From positions 1,922,001 through 1,986,000 of the forward strand of contig NZ_VIVK01000001.1 in the NCBI RefSeq assembly GCF_007828865.1: a stretch of 64,000 nt of DNA, given 5' to 3'. Origin of the DNA: Kribbella amoyensis. GTDB lineage: Bacteria > Actinomycetota > Actinomycetes > Propionibacteriales > Kribbellaceae. Position 1 is the first letter of the stretch. Each line of letters starts with the position of its first letter. The translations under genes were made by a program, and so were the position numbers. The notes beneath the pieces were generated by a model. It searched no databases. It was not told where the DNA came from and was given only the letters and a program-made list of their open reading frames with translations. Of this stretch, positions 25,406 through 33,419 are shown in pieces.

Positions 25406-25936
25406 TCACATCGTACGGGCGCGGTGCCGGCGGACGGCGTCCCGGTTGGAGCAGGCGGGGCTGCAGTACCGCTGGCGTCCACCGCGCGACAGGTCGGCGT
25501 ACACGTTGTCGCAACCGTCCGTGCAGCAGCGGCCGAGGCGGGTGATGCCGCGTCCGGCCAGGTGCAGCGCGGTACCGGTGCTGATCAGCGTCGCGACCAG
25601 TCGCCCGACCGGTACGTGGTCCGGCCGGTAGTGCATGTGCCAGCCGTCGCCCGCGTGGTTCGTGAGCCGGGGATGCTCGGTGTACTTGGCCAGCATCGCG
25701 TTCACCAGCTCGACCCGGGTGAGCTCGTCGCTCGCGTCGACCACGGCGAGCCACTCGTCCAGCGCGACCCGGACCGCGGCCAGGTCGGCCTCGGTCACCT
25801 CGCGCTCGCGGACCAGCCGATTCTCCACGCCGTTCTGCTCGCAGCGTTCGGCCAGCTCGACCGTACTGGTCGCGGGCTGGTTGACCAGGTTCACCGCGAG
25901 CAGGACCGCGTCGGCGCCGTAAGGGTTGAGATGCAC
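25406..25936 (-). CDS. CGNR zinc-finger / ABATE-domain protein
   Basis: A 176-residue putative regulator. The N-terminal ABATE-like part includes AVLLAVNLVNQP and the C-terminal zinc finger RLGRCCTDGCDNVYADLSRGGRQRYCSPACSNRD (ligand pieces CCTDGCDNVYAD and RYCSPACSNRDAVRRHR). The family is predicted to bind DNA under stress. A GTG at 25936 fits a TGTAAT -10 box 6 nt upstream (minus strand), so it is probably leaderless. The divergent small gene starts 26 bp away, so the two promoters overlap. Confidence 0.85.
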   Translation of the reverse strand: MHLNPYGADAVLLAVNLVNQPATSTVELAERCEQNGVENRLVREREVTEADLAAVRVALDEWLAVVDASDELTRVELVNAMLAKYTEHPRLTNHAGDGWHMHYRPDHVPVGRLVATLISTGTALHLAGRGITRLGRCCTDGCDNVYADLSRGGRQRYCSPACSNRDAVRRHRARTM

Positions 25937-25961
25937 AATGCCATTACAGCACGATGGCCGC

Positions 25962-26132
25962 ATGCCCACCAGAGAAGAAGTACACCGGCATCGCTGGCAG
26001 GTCTCGTCCTCCCATCAGGTCAGCGAGGGGCTGCTCGTGTACCTGCGCTGCGCGTGCGGGCGATGGCGGGTGACCAGCACCCCCGCGTACCCGGTGGCGT
26101 ACCCCGAGGTGGCCGGCGAGATCGGGGCCTGA
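25962..26132 (+). CDS. Small conserved hypothetical protein with Cys-x-Cys
   Basis: A 56-residue protein, MPTREEVHRHRWQVSSSHQ then VYLRCACGRWRVTS. The C-x-C-G-R-W block looks like half of a zinc or treble-clef motif. I do not recognise a function. CACGAT lies 6 nt before the ATG. It is divergent from the CGNR gene. Confidence 0.6.
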   Translation: MPTREEVHRHRWQVSSSHQVSEGLLVYLRCACGRWRVTSTPAYPVAYPEVAGEIGA

Positions 26133-26142
26133 GGCAACGGAA

Positions 26143-26730
26143 TTACCGGAACAGCCGGCCGAGGTGGGCGTCCAGTGAGCGAGTCAGGAAGGCCGGCCGC
26201 TCGGCCCCCGGGAGCGTGAGCCCCTGGATCACCAGGCCGTCCAGGACCGCGAGCAACACGGCCGCCTCGGTCTCCGTGTCGTCCACCTCGGCCAGGTCGC
26301 CGTCGGCCACGGCTGCGTCGAGCAAGCGGGCGAAGGCGATCCGGAGTTCGGCGTCGGTGGCGGCCGCGATCTGCTGGAGTGCGGGCGAGGTCGCCGCGGC
26401 CGCGCTGAACGCGAGCCAGACCCGGGCGTCGCGGGCGCGGTCCTCGTCCAGGGGAAGCCAGAGTTCCAAGGCGGAGCGGAGGACCTTGCGGGGCGGTCCG
26501 GCGAGGTCGATCGTCGCGAGCTTCTCGTCGAAACGCTCCGTGACGTACTGGAACGCGGCGGCGACCAGTTCGTCCTTGCTGCGGAAGTAGTACTGGACCT
26601 GGGCCAGTGAGATGTTGGCCGCGGCCGCCACCGTACGCATCGTCGCCGCCTCGAGCCCGCGCTCGGCGATGACGTCCTGGACCGCTTCGAGGATGTGCGC
26701 GCCTCGCCGCCCGTGGTGTTCCCCAGTCAC
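26143..26730 (-). CDS. TetR-family transcriptional regulator
   Basis: A 195-residue TetR protein. The helix-turn-helix is seen in ILEAVQDVIAERGLEAATMR, TVAAAANISLAQVQYYFRSKDELV. The C-terminal ligand domain looks like the BetI-type. The GTG at 26730 is followed by MTGEHHGRRGA. No target gene is obvious; it is read away from the next TetR gene. Confidence 0.88.
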   Translation of the reverse strand: MTGEHHGRRGAHILEAVQDVIAERGLEAATMRTVAAAANISLAQVQYYFRSKDELVAAAFQYVTERFDEKLATIDLAGPPRKVLRSALELWLPLDEDRARDARVWLAFSAAAATSPALQQIAAATDAELRIAFARLLDAAVADGDLAEVDDTETEAAVLLAVLDGLVIQGLTLPGAERPAFLTRSLDAHLGRLFR

Positions 26731-26751
26731 GTGCTGACGGTAACCCCGACG

Positions 26752-27324
26752 TCAGTCCGCGCGGACCAACCGGCGGACCAGGCGCGCCGTGATCGCGTCC
26801 ACGTCGTACTCCCGGCCGATTCCCGGGGTCAGCTGGTCGAGCATCATGCCGTCGACCGCGAACCGCAGCAGCCGGACCTCCTCCGCGCCGCCGGGCAGAC
26901 CGGCCTGGACGTGGAACGAGACGTCGGCGTCGAATCCCTGCCGCAGGGTGCGGGAGAGGATCTCGTGCAGTCCGGGGCGACGGGCCGCCTCGAGCCGCAG
27001 TTCGATCAGGGCGAGGGTGAGCTCGGGCTGGCCGAGCAGCCGCTCGACGATGTACCGGACATAGTCGACGACCAGGTCCACCGACGGCTCCCGCGCGGCG
27101 AGTGGGGCCAGCCGCGCCTCGTCCGGGGTGAACCGCTCGAAGATGCGCTCGCCGAGTGCGCCGAGCAGGGCGTCACGGGTGCGGAAGTAGTTCGACGCGG
27201 TCCCGGCGGGCAGGCCGGCCGCGGCGTCCACGGCGCGATGGGTGAGCCCGCGCGCACCTGCCTCGGCCAGGACGGTGAGGCCGGCGTCGGCGAGTTGGGT
27301 GCGTCGTTCCGGGTTTCTCGGCAT
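26752..27324 (-). CDS. TetR-family transcriptional regulator, divergent from a VOC protein
   Basis: A 190-residue TetR protein: LADAGLTVLAEAGARGLTHRAVD, then AGLPAGTASNYFRTRDALL forms the HTH. The ATG at 27324 is chosen over 27345 because TAGGCT lies 7 nt before it. Divergent to the VOC gene at 27401, with a perfect 11-bp inverted repeat between them, it probably represses both. Confidence 0.9.
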   Translation of the reverse strand: MPRNPERRTQLADAGLTVLAEAGARGLTHRAVDAAAGLPAGTASNYFRTRDALLGALGERIFERFTPDEARLAPLAAREPSVDLVVDYVRYIVERLLGQPELTLALIELRLEAARRPGLHEILSRTLRQGFDADVSFHVQAGLPGGAEEVRLLRFAVDGMMLDQLTPGIGREYDVDAITARLVRRLVRAD

Positions 27325-27347
27325 GTTGACAAGCCTAGCAGCCATCC

Positions 27348-27383
27348 ACTACAGATGTCGTACTCAACCACAACATCTGTAGT
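27348..27383. promoter_or_regulatory. Inverted-repeat operator between tetR and the VOC gene
   Basis: ACTACAGATGT (27348-27358) and ACATCTGTAGT (27373-27383) are perfect 11-bp inverted repeats separated by 14 bp. They lie between the divergent start codons and upstream of the tetR -10. The position fits a TetR operator, although the spacing is larger than a standard single palindrome. Confidence 0.7.
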
Positions 27384-27400
27384 GCTAGTCAGGAGAATGT

Positions 27401-27814
27401 ATGCAACCCGCGGCTTTCGGCGCCACCGTCATCACCGCCCGCCCGGCGGAGGTGGCCGCCTTCTACGAGCAGTACTTCGACCTGAAGATCACCGTCGACC
27501 TGGGCTGGTTCATCTGCCTGCGCCGGGGTGAGGCGGAATGGGAGATCGCCGTCACCGAACGAGGACACGCGTCCGTCCCGGCGGCGGTGTCCGCGACCAC
27601 GGCCAGCTCGAACGTGTTCGGGTTCGTCGTCGAGGACGTCGACGAGGTGGCCCGGCGGCTGACCGAGTCGGGCGTGAAGCTGGACACCGAGGTGGTCACC
27701 GAGCCCTGGGGTCAGCGGCACTTCTTCGTCCGCGATCCGGAGGGGACCCACCTGGACGTGATCCAGCTGGTCGCGCCGGATCCCGAGTGGCTCGCCGCCA
27801 ACCTGCCGTCGTGA
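27401..27814 (+). CDS. VOC-family protein (glyoxalase/bleomycin-resistance fold)
   Basis: A 137-residue protein with two beta-alpha-beta-beta-beta modules: ATVITARPAEVAAFYEQYFDL at the start, VFGFVVEDVDEVARRLTESG in the middle and RHFFVRDPEGTHLDVIQLV at the end. Members range from glyoxalases to antibiotic-binding proteins. A CAGGAGA site precedes the ATG. Regulation by the divergent TetR is likely. Confidence 0.85.
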   Translation: MQPAAFGATVITARPAEVAAFYEQYFDLKITVDLGWFICLRRGEAEWEIAVTERGHASVPAAVSATTASSNVFGFVVEDVDEVARRLTESGVKLDTEVVTEPWGQRHFFVRDPEGTHLDVIQLVAPDPEWLAANLPS

Positions 27815-27826
27815 CCGGCAGCCGGC

Positions 27827-27860
27827 GTACCGCGGATCCGGGCGGCCGGGTCCGCGGTAC
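27827..27860. terminator. Terminator between VOC and quinone reductase genes
   Basis: A perfect 10-bp stem (27827-27836 with 27851-27860) with an internal CCGG/CCGG helix in the 14-nt loop, placed between convergent genes. Confidence 0.7.
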
Positions 27861-27877
27861 CGGAAAGGCCTTGGCGG

Positions 27878-28855
27878 TCAGAGGGTGAGCAGGACCTTGC
27901 CGATCTGGGCGGACTGCTCGAGCGTCTCGTGCGCCCGGGCAACCTCGGCCAGGGCGAAGGTGCTGTGCACGATCGGGCGGACCTTCTTCGCCTCGATCAA
28001 CGGCCAGACGTGGCCGACCACGTCGGTCAGGATCCTGCCCTTGTCCTCGACCGAGCGGAACCGCAGCCCGGTCCCGGTGATCGAACCGCGGCGCGACATC
28101 AACCGGCCGAGATCGAGCTCGCCCTTGGTGCCGCCCTGCATCCCGATCACGACCAGCCGGCCGTCGAAGGCCAGCGACTTCACGTTGTCGGTCAGGTACT
28201 TCGCGCCCATGATGTCCAGGATCACGTCGGCGCCGGCGCCCGCGGTGGCTTCCTTCACCACCGAGGCCCACTCGGCTTCCTTGTAGTTGATCGCGACGTC
28301 CGCGCCCAGCCGGGTACAGAAGTCCATCTTCTCGGTGTTCCCGACCGTGCAGAGCGCCCGCGCACCGTGGGCGACCGCGAGCTGGATCGCCATCGTGCCG
28401 ATCCCGGACGAGCCGCCGTGCACCAGCAGGGTCTCGCCCTCCTTGAGCTGCGCGGTCATGAACACGTTCGACCAGACCGTGGCGACCACCTCGGGCAACG
28501 CCGCCGCGCTGACCAGGTCCACGCCCTCCGGTACCGGCATGACCTGCGCGGCCGGGACGAGCACCTTCTCCGCGTAGCCACCGCCGGCCAGCAACGCGCA
28601 GCACTCGTCGCCGACCTTCCAGCCGTCGACGTCCGGTCCGACCTCGGCGATCCGCCCCGACACCTCGAGCCCGATCGTCCCCGGAGCACCCGGCGGCGGT
28701 GGGTAGAAGCCCTGCCGCTGCAGCAGATCCGCGCGGTTCACCCCGGCGGCGACCACCTCGATGACGACCTCACCGGCCCCGGCCGCCGGATCCTCGATCT
28801 CCCCGACGGTCAGAACCTCGACGCCACCCGCACCCTCACACACGACAGCTCGCAT
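27878..28855 (-). CDS. NAD(P)H:quinone oxidoreductase (zeta-crystallin/PIG3-like)
   Basis: A 325-residue zinc-free medium-chain reductase. N-terminal GroES-like domain: AGVNRADLLQRQGFYPPPPG and GLEVSGRIAEVG. NADPH-binding domain: TLLVHGGSSGIGTMAIQLA. The GFYPPPPG signature is typical of PIG3-like quinone reductases. ATG at 28855 is supported by TACCGT 7 nt upstream. It is intact, unlike the related gene at 5939. Confidence 0.92.
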   Translation of the reverse strand: MRAVVCEGAGGVEVLTVGEIEDPAAGAGEVVIEVVAAGVNRADLLQRQGFYPPPPGAPGTIGLEVSGRIAEVGPDVDGWKVGDECCALLAGGGYAEKVLVPAAQVMPVPEGVDLVSAAALPEVVATVWSNVFMTAQLKEGETLLVHGGSSGIGTMAIQLAVAHGARALCTVGNTEKMDFCTRLGADVAINYKEAEWASVVKEATAGAGADVILDIMGAKYLTDNVKSLAFDGRLVVIGMQGGTKGELDLGRLMSRRGSITGTGLRFRSVEDKGRILTDVVGHVWPLIEAKKVRPIVHSTFALAEVARAHETLEQSAQIGKVLLTL

Positions 28856-28979
28856 GCGAGCCACGGTACTGCGTTCGATCGGCAGGCGCTCGCCGTCATC
28901 CACAGCGCCGGTGTCGGCCGATCGGCATCGCCTATCGAACCGAGCCGCATCCATAGATGCTGGTTGTTGCCCAAGGCAC

Positions 28980-29516
28980 TTAGTCGTCGAGATCGGACCA
29001 GGTGTCCACGTCGTCGCCTGCTCTGGTGGGGTTCGTCCAGGTCAGGGCGAGGGGGCTCAGGAAGCGGCGGACGGACTTGTCACGGGGGTCGCCGATGGAT
29101 TTCAGGGCTTCGGCGAGGGCTTCGCGGCGGTAGGCGGCAACCAGGTACTGTTCGCGGCCGTCGGTGTCGCGAAGCCCGTGGCCGTCTCCGGTGAGGTCTT
29201 GGACGAGGGTGGTCACGTCCGAGTCGGTCAGCCAGGGCAGGTCGCAGGAGAGGATCACGACGATCGGGGCGTCCCCGTGAGCGAGGCCGGCGGCGATACC
29301 GGCGACCGGGCCGCCTGACGGGGGTTGCTCGGTGGTCCACTCGACCGGGCGGACGGTGGAGCGTTGTGGGCCGACGACGACCGTGGTACCGGCGTTCTTG
29401 GTTGCCGTGAGCACTCGATCGAGCAGGCTGACGCCTTCGAGCACGAGCATCGCCTTGTCCACCCCGCCGAACCGGGTCGAGCCGCCGCCGGCCAGGACGA
29501 TCGCGTCGAACGTCAC
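28980..29516 (-). CDS. MobA-like molybdenum cofactor guanylyltransferase
   Basis: A 178-residue nucleotidyltransferase. The P-loop-like motif is IVLAGGGSTRFGGVDKAML, with GGPVAGIAAGL and LSCDLPWLTDSDV. These fit MobA, which attaches GMP to molybdopterin, or a related MobA-like NTP transferase. GTG start at 29516 lies 5 nt after the nitrilase stop, so the genes form one operon. No other molybdenum genes are nearby. Confidence 0.82.
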   Translation of the reverse strand: MTFDAIVLAGGGSTRFGGVDKAMLVLEGVSLLDRVLTATKNAGTTVVVGPQRSTVRPVEWTTEQPPSGGPVAGIAAGLAHGDAPIVVILSCDLPWLTDSDVTTLVQDLTGDGHGLRDTDGREQYLVAAYRREALAEALKSIGDPRDKSVRRFLSPLALTWTNPTRAGDDVDTWSDLDD

Positions 29517-29521
29517 GGTGG

Positions 29522-30313
29522 TCAGCGGGGAGTCACCGTGAAGCGGCGGTTCTGCAGCGAGGGATTGCGCTTGCGCACCTCGGTCAGACGGTCCGCGGAC
29601 AGCTCGGCGGTGGCGTACCCGTCGTCCTCGCCGACCGCGGCGACTCCGACGCCCTGCGGATCGACGATCTGGCTGAGACCGCAGTACTTCTTGCCGTTCT
29701 GCGCGGCGGCGGCGACGTAGCAGGTGTTCTCGATCGCGCGCGCCGTGAGGAACGTCGACCAGTGGAACTCCTTCAGCGGGCCACGGACCCACGCCGCCGG
29801 GACGACGAGCACCTCGGCGCCCGCGTCGACCAGGGCCCGGGACAACTCGGGGAACCGCAGGTCGTAACACGTCATCAGACCGAACTTGTGCGCCCCGATC
29901 TCGACGACCACGGGTGAGACGTCACCAGGGGTCAGCTGGTCGGACTCCTTGTACCCGAACGCGTCGTACAGGTGGATCTTGCGGTACGCACCGAGCAGCT
30001 CGCCGTCGGCGCCGACCGCGAGCAGCGTGTTGTACGGGCGGTCCTCGTCGCAGCTGCGTTCGAACATGCCGGCCACGATCGCGGTCCCGTGCTCGGCGGC
30101 CGCCTTGCGCAGGACGCCGACGAACTCCCCGTCGAGCGCCTCGGCCAGTGCACCGACCGAACCACCCGCGACCGCGAAGTCCGCCATCATCGCCTCCGGC
30201 AGCACGACCAGATCGGGTCTGTCCCGCGCGGCCTCGCCGACCAGCCGCGCCACGGCCTCCCGATTGGCGGCTTTGTCGTCGGAGCTGGCGGTCTGCACCA
30301 CGGCGATCTTCAC
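29522..30313 (-). CDS. Carbon-nitrogen hydrolase (nitrilase superfamily)
   Basis: A 263-residue nitrilase-superfamily amidase. The catalytic triad is visible as Glu40 (LVVLPEAMM), Lys112 (YRKIHLYD) and Cys149 (MTCYDLRFPE). The YRKIHLYDAFG signature and length fit the Nit/omega-amidase branch, which may repair deaminated metabolites. The GTG at 30313 follows GGAGAG. Upstream partner of the MobA-like gene. Confidence 0.9.
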   Translation of the reverse strand: MKIAVVQTASSDDKAANREAVARLVGEAARDRPDLVVLPEAMMADFAVAGGSVGALAEALDGEFVGVLRKAAAEHGTAIVAGMFERSCDEDRPYNTLLAVGADGELLGAYRKIHLYDAFGYKESDQLTPGDVSPVVVEIGAHKFGLMTCYDLRFPELSRALVDAGAEVLVVPAAWVRGPLKEFHWSTFLTARAIENTCYVAAAAQNGKKYCGLSQIVDPQGVGVAAVGEDDGYATAELSADRLTEVRKRNPSLQNRRFTVTPR

Positions 30314-30412
30314 CTCTCCATGGTGCCGCATCCGTCGTCGGCGCAACCCTGCCCCGTGACCAGGATTCTGCCTCGCCGACTCCGCAGGCGACCACGGGTT
30401 AGCCTGCTGCGC

Positions 30413-31447
30413 GTGGCTGCGGACGGGTTCGACCTGGATCATCACGGGGACGTCGAGGTGGGGGACGGCCTCGTCGATCTCGCCGTCAACGTGCGAGCGG
30501 GGACTCCACCCGCCTGGCTGGTCGACGAGATCGCCGGCAGCCTCACCGACCTCGCGGCGTACCCACGGCAGGACGCCGCGGTCGCCGCGGTCGCCGCGCG
30601 CCACGGGTGCGACCCCGACCAGGTACTGCTGACGGCGGGGGCGGCCGAGGCGTTCGTGCTGATCGCTCGCGCGTTCCGTCCGCGCCATGCCGTCGTCGTG
30701 CATCCGCAGTTCACCGAGCCGGAGGCGGCGCTGAGGTCCGCGGGGCACCTGGTCGACCGGGTCGTGCTGCGTCCCGACGAGGGGTTCGTCCTCGATCCGC
30801 GGCGGGTGCCCGACGACGCGGACCTGGTCGTCATCGGCAACCCGACCAACCCGACCTCGGTCCTGCATCGTGCCGACGACCTGCGCGAACTCGCCCGGCC
30901 GGAGCGGATCCTCGTGGTCGACGAGGCGTTCATGGACGCCGTTCCGGGCGAACCGGAGTCGCTCGCCGGCGCGTCCGTCCCGGGTCTCGTGGTGATCCGG
31001 AGCCTCACCAAGACGTGGGGACTCGCGGGTCTCCGCGTCGGGTACGTGGTCGCCGCTGCCTCGTTGATCGAGCAACTGGCCGCTGTCCAGCCGCACTGGC
31101 CGGTCTCCACACCCGCCTTGGCTGCCGCTCTCGCCTGTATGAGCCCGCGAGCACAGGCCGAATCCGACCAGGCCGCCGTGGAGCTGGACCGCCAACGCGA
31201 CCACCTGGTCGAAGGCTTGACCGGCGGACCAGGTGGCGTCCGCATGTACGGCGTACCGCGCGCGCCGTTCGTACTGGTCCAGGTGCCCGAGGCCGACGTC
31301 CTCCGGGAACGCCTGCGCGAGCGCGGGTTCGCCGTACGGCGGGGGGACACGTTTCCTGGGCTGGACGGGAGCTGGCTGCGAATCGCGGTTCGTCCGGAGG
31401 CGACCACGGACGCGTTCCTCAAGGTCTGGTACGACCTGCTCGGCTGA
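30413..31447 (+). CDS. Class I/II PLP aminotransferase, CobC / Rv2231c-like
   Basis: A 344-residue fold-type I enzyme. NPTNPTSVLH is the cofactor-contact motif, LVVDEAFMDAVPGEPESL the Asp side, and SLTKTWGLAGLRVGY carries the PLP lysine. The N-terminal part LAVNVRAGTPPAW resembles CobC/threonine-phosphate decarboxylase-like enzymes, which neighbour cobalamin genes; none is here. TAGCCT 7 nt before the GTG marks a leaderless transcript. Confidence 0.82.
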   Translation: MAADGFDLDHHGDVEVGDGLVDLAVNVRAGTPPAWLVDEIAGSLTDLAAYPRQDAAVAAVAARHGCDPDQVLLTAGAAEAFVLIARAFRPRHAVVVHPQFTEPEAALRSAGHLVDRVVLRPDEGFVLDPRRVPDDADLVVIGNPTNPTSVLHRADDLRELARPERILVVDEAFMDAVPGEPESLAGASVPGLVVIRSLTKTWGLAGLRVGYVVAAASLIEQLAAVQPHWPVSTPALAAALACMSPRAQAESDQAAVELDRQRDHLVEGLTGGPGGVRMYGVPRAPFVLVQVPEADVLRERLRERGFAVRRGDTFPGLDGSWLRIAVRPEATTDAFLKVWYDLLG

Positions 31448-31593
31448 CCCATCATCGGAGGAGGGAGTGCGCTGGAGGGGGTCCGTCGATCGCGGCGGAA
31501 CCGTGTACTGGCTGTAACCCGGACGGGGGTTTACCGCCGATCTACTTTGCGCACTGGGATGGCACCGAAAAGCCTCTCGAAGGGAGCAGCATC

Positions 31594-32112
31594 ATGGGCT
31601 TGAACGACGACGACATGACCACTTCGTCCGGTGATGGCGAGGGTCTGGCGGACGGGGGCGCGACGCCCGGCGCGACCGACGGAGGCGCTGACGGTGGTGC
31701 TGACGGGGGCGCCGGCGGGTCCGGCCAGGAAGGTCCTGCGGACGGTGGGGCCGCTGCCGGGGTGAGTGACGGCGGCGCGGACGGTGGAGCGGACAGCGGT
31801 GCGGGCGGCGAGGGTCCGGCCGACGGCGGGGCGACGCCCGGCGCGACCGATGGCGGCGCCGACGGCGGCGCGGAGGGCCCCGCGGACGGCGGTGCGTCGC
31901 CCGGTGTGAGTGACGGCGGCGCCGATGGCGGCGCCGGCGGAGGCGGCTCGGAAGGGCCGGCGGACGGCGGCGCCTCGCCTGGTGTCAGCGATGGCGGCGC
32001 TGACGGAGGAGCCGACGGTGGTGCGGAAGGACCGGCCGACGGTGGCGCGAATCCACGCGGTACCGATGGCGGGGCCGACGGCGGTGCCGGCGGGAACTCC
32101 GGAAGTTGGTGA
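31594..32112 (+). CDS. Asp-Gly-Gly-Ala repeat protein, candidate substrate of the adjacent oxygenase
   Basis: A 172-residue protein with a short N-terminus (MGLNDDDMTTSSGDGEG) and then six imperfect repeats of about 21-29 residues. Each starts E-G-P-A-D-G-G-A, passes a PG(V/A)(S/T)-like step and ends in one to three D-G-G-A units. I count 20 DGGA tetrads. There is no Lys and no Cys, one Arg, and one aromatic residue, the C-terminal Trp. It has no signal peptide or membrane helix. AAGGGAG precedes the ATG. Its stop overlaps the GTG of the JmjC-type oxygenase gene. The periodic Asp residues look like a multi-site modification substrate; I know no named family. Confidence 0.8.
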   Translation: MGLNDDDMTTSSGDGEGLADGGATPGATDGGADGGADGGAGGSGQEGPADGGAAAGVSDGGADGGADSGAGGEGPADGGATPGATDGGADGGAEGPADGGASPGVSDGGADGGAGGGGSEGPADGGASPGVSDGGADGGADGGAEGPADGGANPRGTDGGADGGAGGNSGSW

Positions 32113-33353
32113 CCCCGGTGCCGGAGACCGGGCCGCCGCCGGACCGGCGCCCGGCTCTCCGGCGCTGCGTCGCGGGGGACGCTGACGAGTTCGCGCGCAA
32201 CTACTGGGGGTTGCGCGCGCTGTTGTCCCCTGCGGCCGAGCTGGCCGGTCCCTTCGACGACCTGTTCACGCTGGACGACGCGGACGAGCTCCTGTCGCGC
32301 CGCGGCCTGCGGACGCCGTTCCTGCGCATCGCGAAGAACGGTGCGGTCGTCGGCGACAACCAGTTCACGGGGCCGGGCGGTGTTGGAGCGGAGATCGGTG
32401 ACCAGGTCCGCGACGACAAGGTCGCCGCACTGTTCGCCGACGGGCACACAGTGGTACTGCAGGCTCTCCACCGCACCTGGCCGCCGCTGGTCGACTTCGC
32501 GACGCAACTGTCGACGGATGCGGGCCACCCGGTCCAGATCAACGCGTACATCACTCCTGCGCAGTCGCAGGGCTTCTCCTCGCACTACGACGTGCACGAC
32601 GTGTTCGTCCTGCAGGTAGCGGGCGAGAAGCACTGGACGGTGCACGAACCGGTGCACGTCGACCCACTGCGTAACCAGCCGTGGACAGACCACTCCGATG
32701 CGGTCGCCGAGGCTGCCCGCGATCAGCAGCCCGTCGTGGATGCCGTACTACGGCCCGGGGATGCGCTGTACGTACCGCGCGGCTTCCTGCATTCGGCGAG
32801 GGCGCTGGGTGGGGTGAGTGCCCATCTGACGGTCGGGCTGCACACGATGACGCGGTACCTGCTCGTCCAGGAGCTGGCTGCGCTTGCGGCAGAGCACGGC
32901 GAGCTTCGGACCGCGTTGCCGCTCGGCTTCGATCCAGGTGATCCGTCGCAGGTGGCGGGTGAGCTGGAGCAGGTGGCGAAGCTCTTCACCGACTACCTCG
33001 ACACGGCGACCCCGGAGAAGCTGGCGAGCCGCCTCCGTCGCCGTACGTGGTCCGGCAACCGTCCCGCTCCACTTGCACCGCTTGCGCACGCAGCTGCTCT
33101 GGCGGACCTGGCTGTTGGTACGCCGGTGCGCCTGCGGGCTGGTTTGCGGGTACACCTGGTGCCGGGGGATCCGGTGCGGCTGCAGTTGTCGGATCGGACG
33201 ATCACTTTTCCGTCGTCGACCGGGGCTGCTGTGGCGAGGGCGGTGTCGGGGGAACCGTTCGAGGTGGGTTCACTGCCGTCGCTGGATGAGTCTGATCAGG
33301 TCGTGTTGGTGCGGCGCTTGATGAAGGAAGGCGTCCTGGTCGCGGGGCTGTGA
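32109..33353 (+). CDS. JmjC/cupin-fold Fe(II)/2-oxoglutarate oxygenase (ribosomal-oxygenase-like)
   Basis: A 414-residue cupin-superfamily protein related to YcfD/NO66/MINA53-type hydroxylases. The iron ligands are His159 and Asp161 in SSHYDVHDVFVLQV and His228 in GDALYVPRGFLHSA. QINAYITPAQSQGFSSHYD and GEKHWTVHEP are the conserved surrounding strands. A helical dimerisation-type region and winged-helix-like C-terminus (LVRRLMKEGVLV) follow. It starts with GTG overlapping the repeat-protein stop by 4 nt (a TTG one codon earlier is possible). Such enzymes hydroxylate protein side chains; coupling points to the DGGA protein as substrate. Confidence 0.88.
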   Translation: MTPVPETGPPPDRRPALRRCVAGDADEFARNYWGLRALLSPAAELAGPFDDLFTLDDADELLSRRGLRTPFLRIAKNGAVVGDNQFTGPGGVGAEIGDQVRDDKVAALFADGHTVVLQALHRTWPPLVDFATQLSTDAGHPVQINAYITPAQSQGFSSHYDVHDVFVLQVAGEKHWTVHEPVHVDPLRNQPWTDHSDAVAEAARDQQPVVDAVLRPGDALYVPRGFLHSARALGGVSAHLTVGLHTMTRYLLVQELAALAAEHGELRTALPLGFDPGDPSQVAGELEQVAKLFTDYLDTATPEKLASRLRRRTWSGNRPAPLAPLAHAAALADLAVGTPVRLRAGLRVHLVPGDPVRLQLSDRTITFPSSTGAAVARAVSGEPFEVGSLPSLDESDQVVLVRRLMKEGVLVAGL

Positions 33354-33419
33354 CCGGGCCTGCTCGTGGGGTGGACGGGCGGCGAGGGGTTGTTGGAGGC
33401 GGGCGTAGGGTCGGGTGGT

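Noticed and set aside
31645-32100. Repeats at 31.6-32.1 kb as a CRISPR array
   Set aside because: Units are in one coding frame, have no unique spacers of constant length and encode a regular DGGA protein behind a good ribosome binding site.
31645-32100. DGGA ORF as non-coding GC-rich noise
   Set aside because: It has a Shine-Dalgarno, clear start, six related units, a short non-repeat head and tail and a stop that overlaps the next gene.
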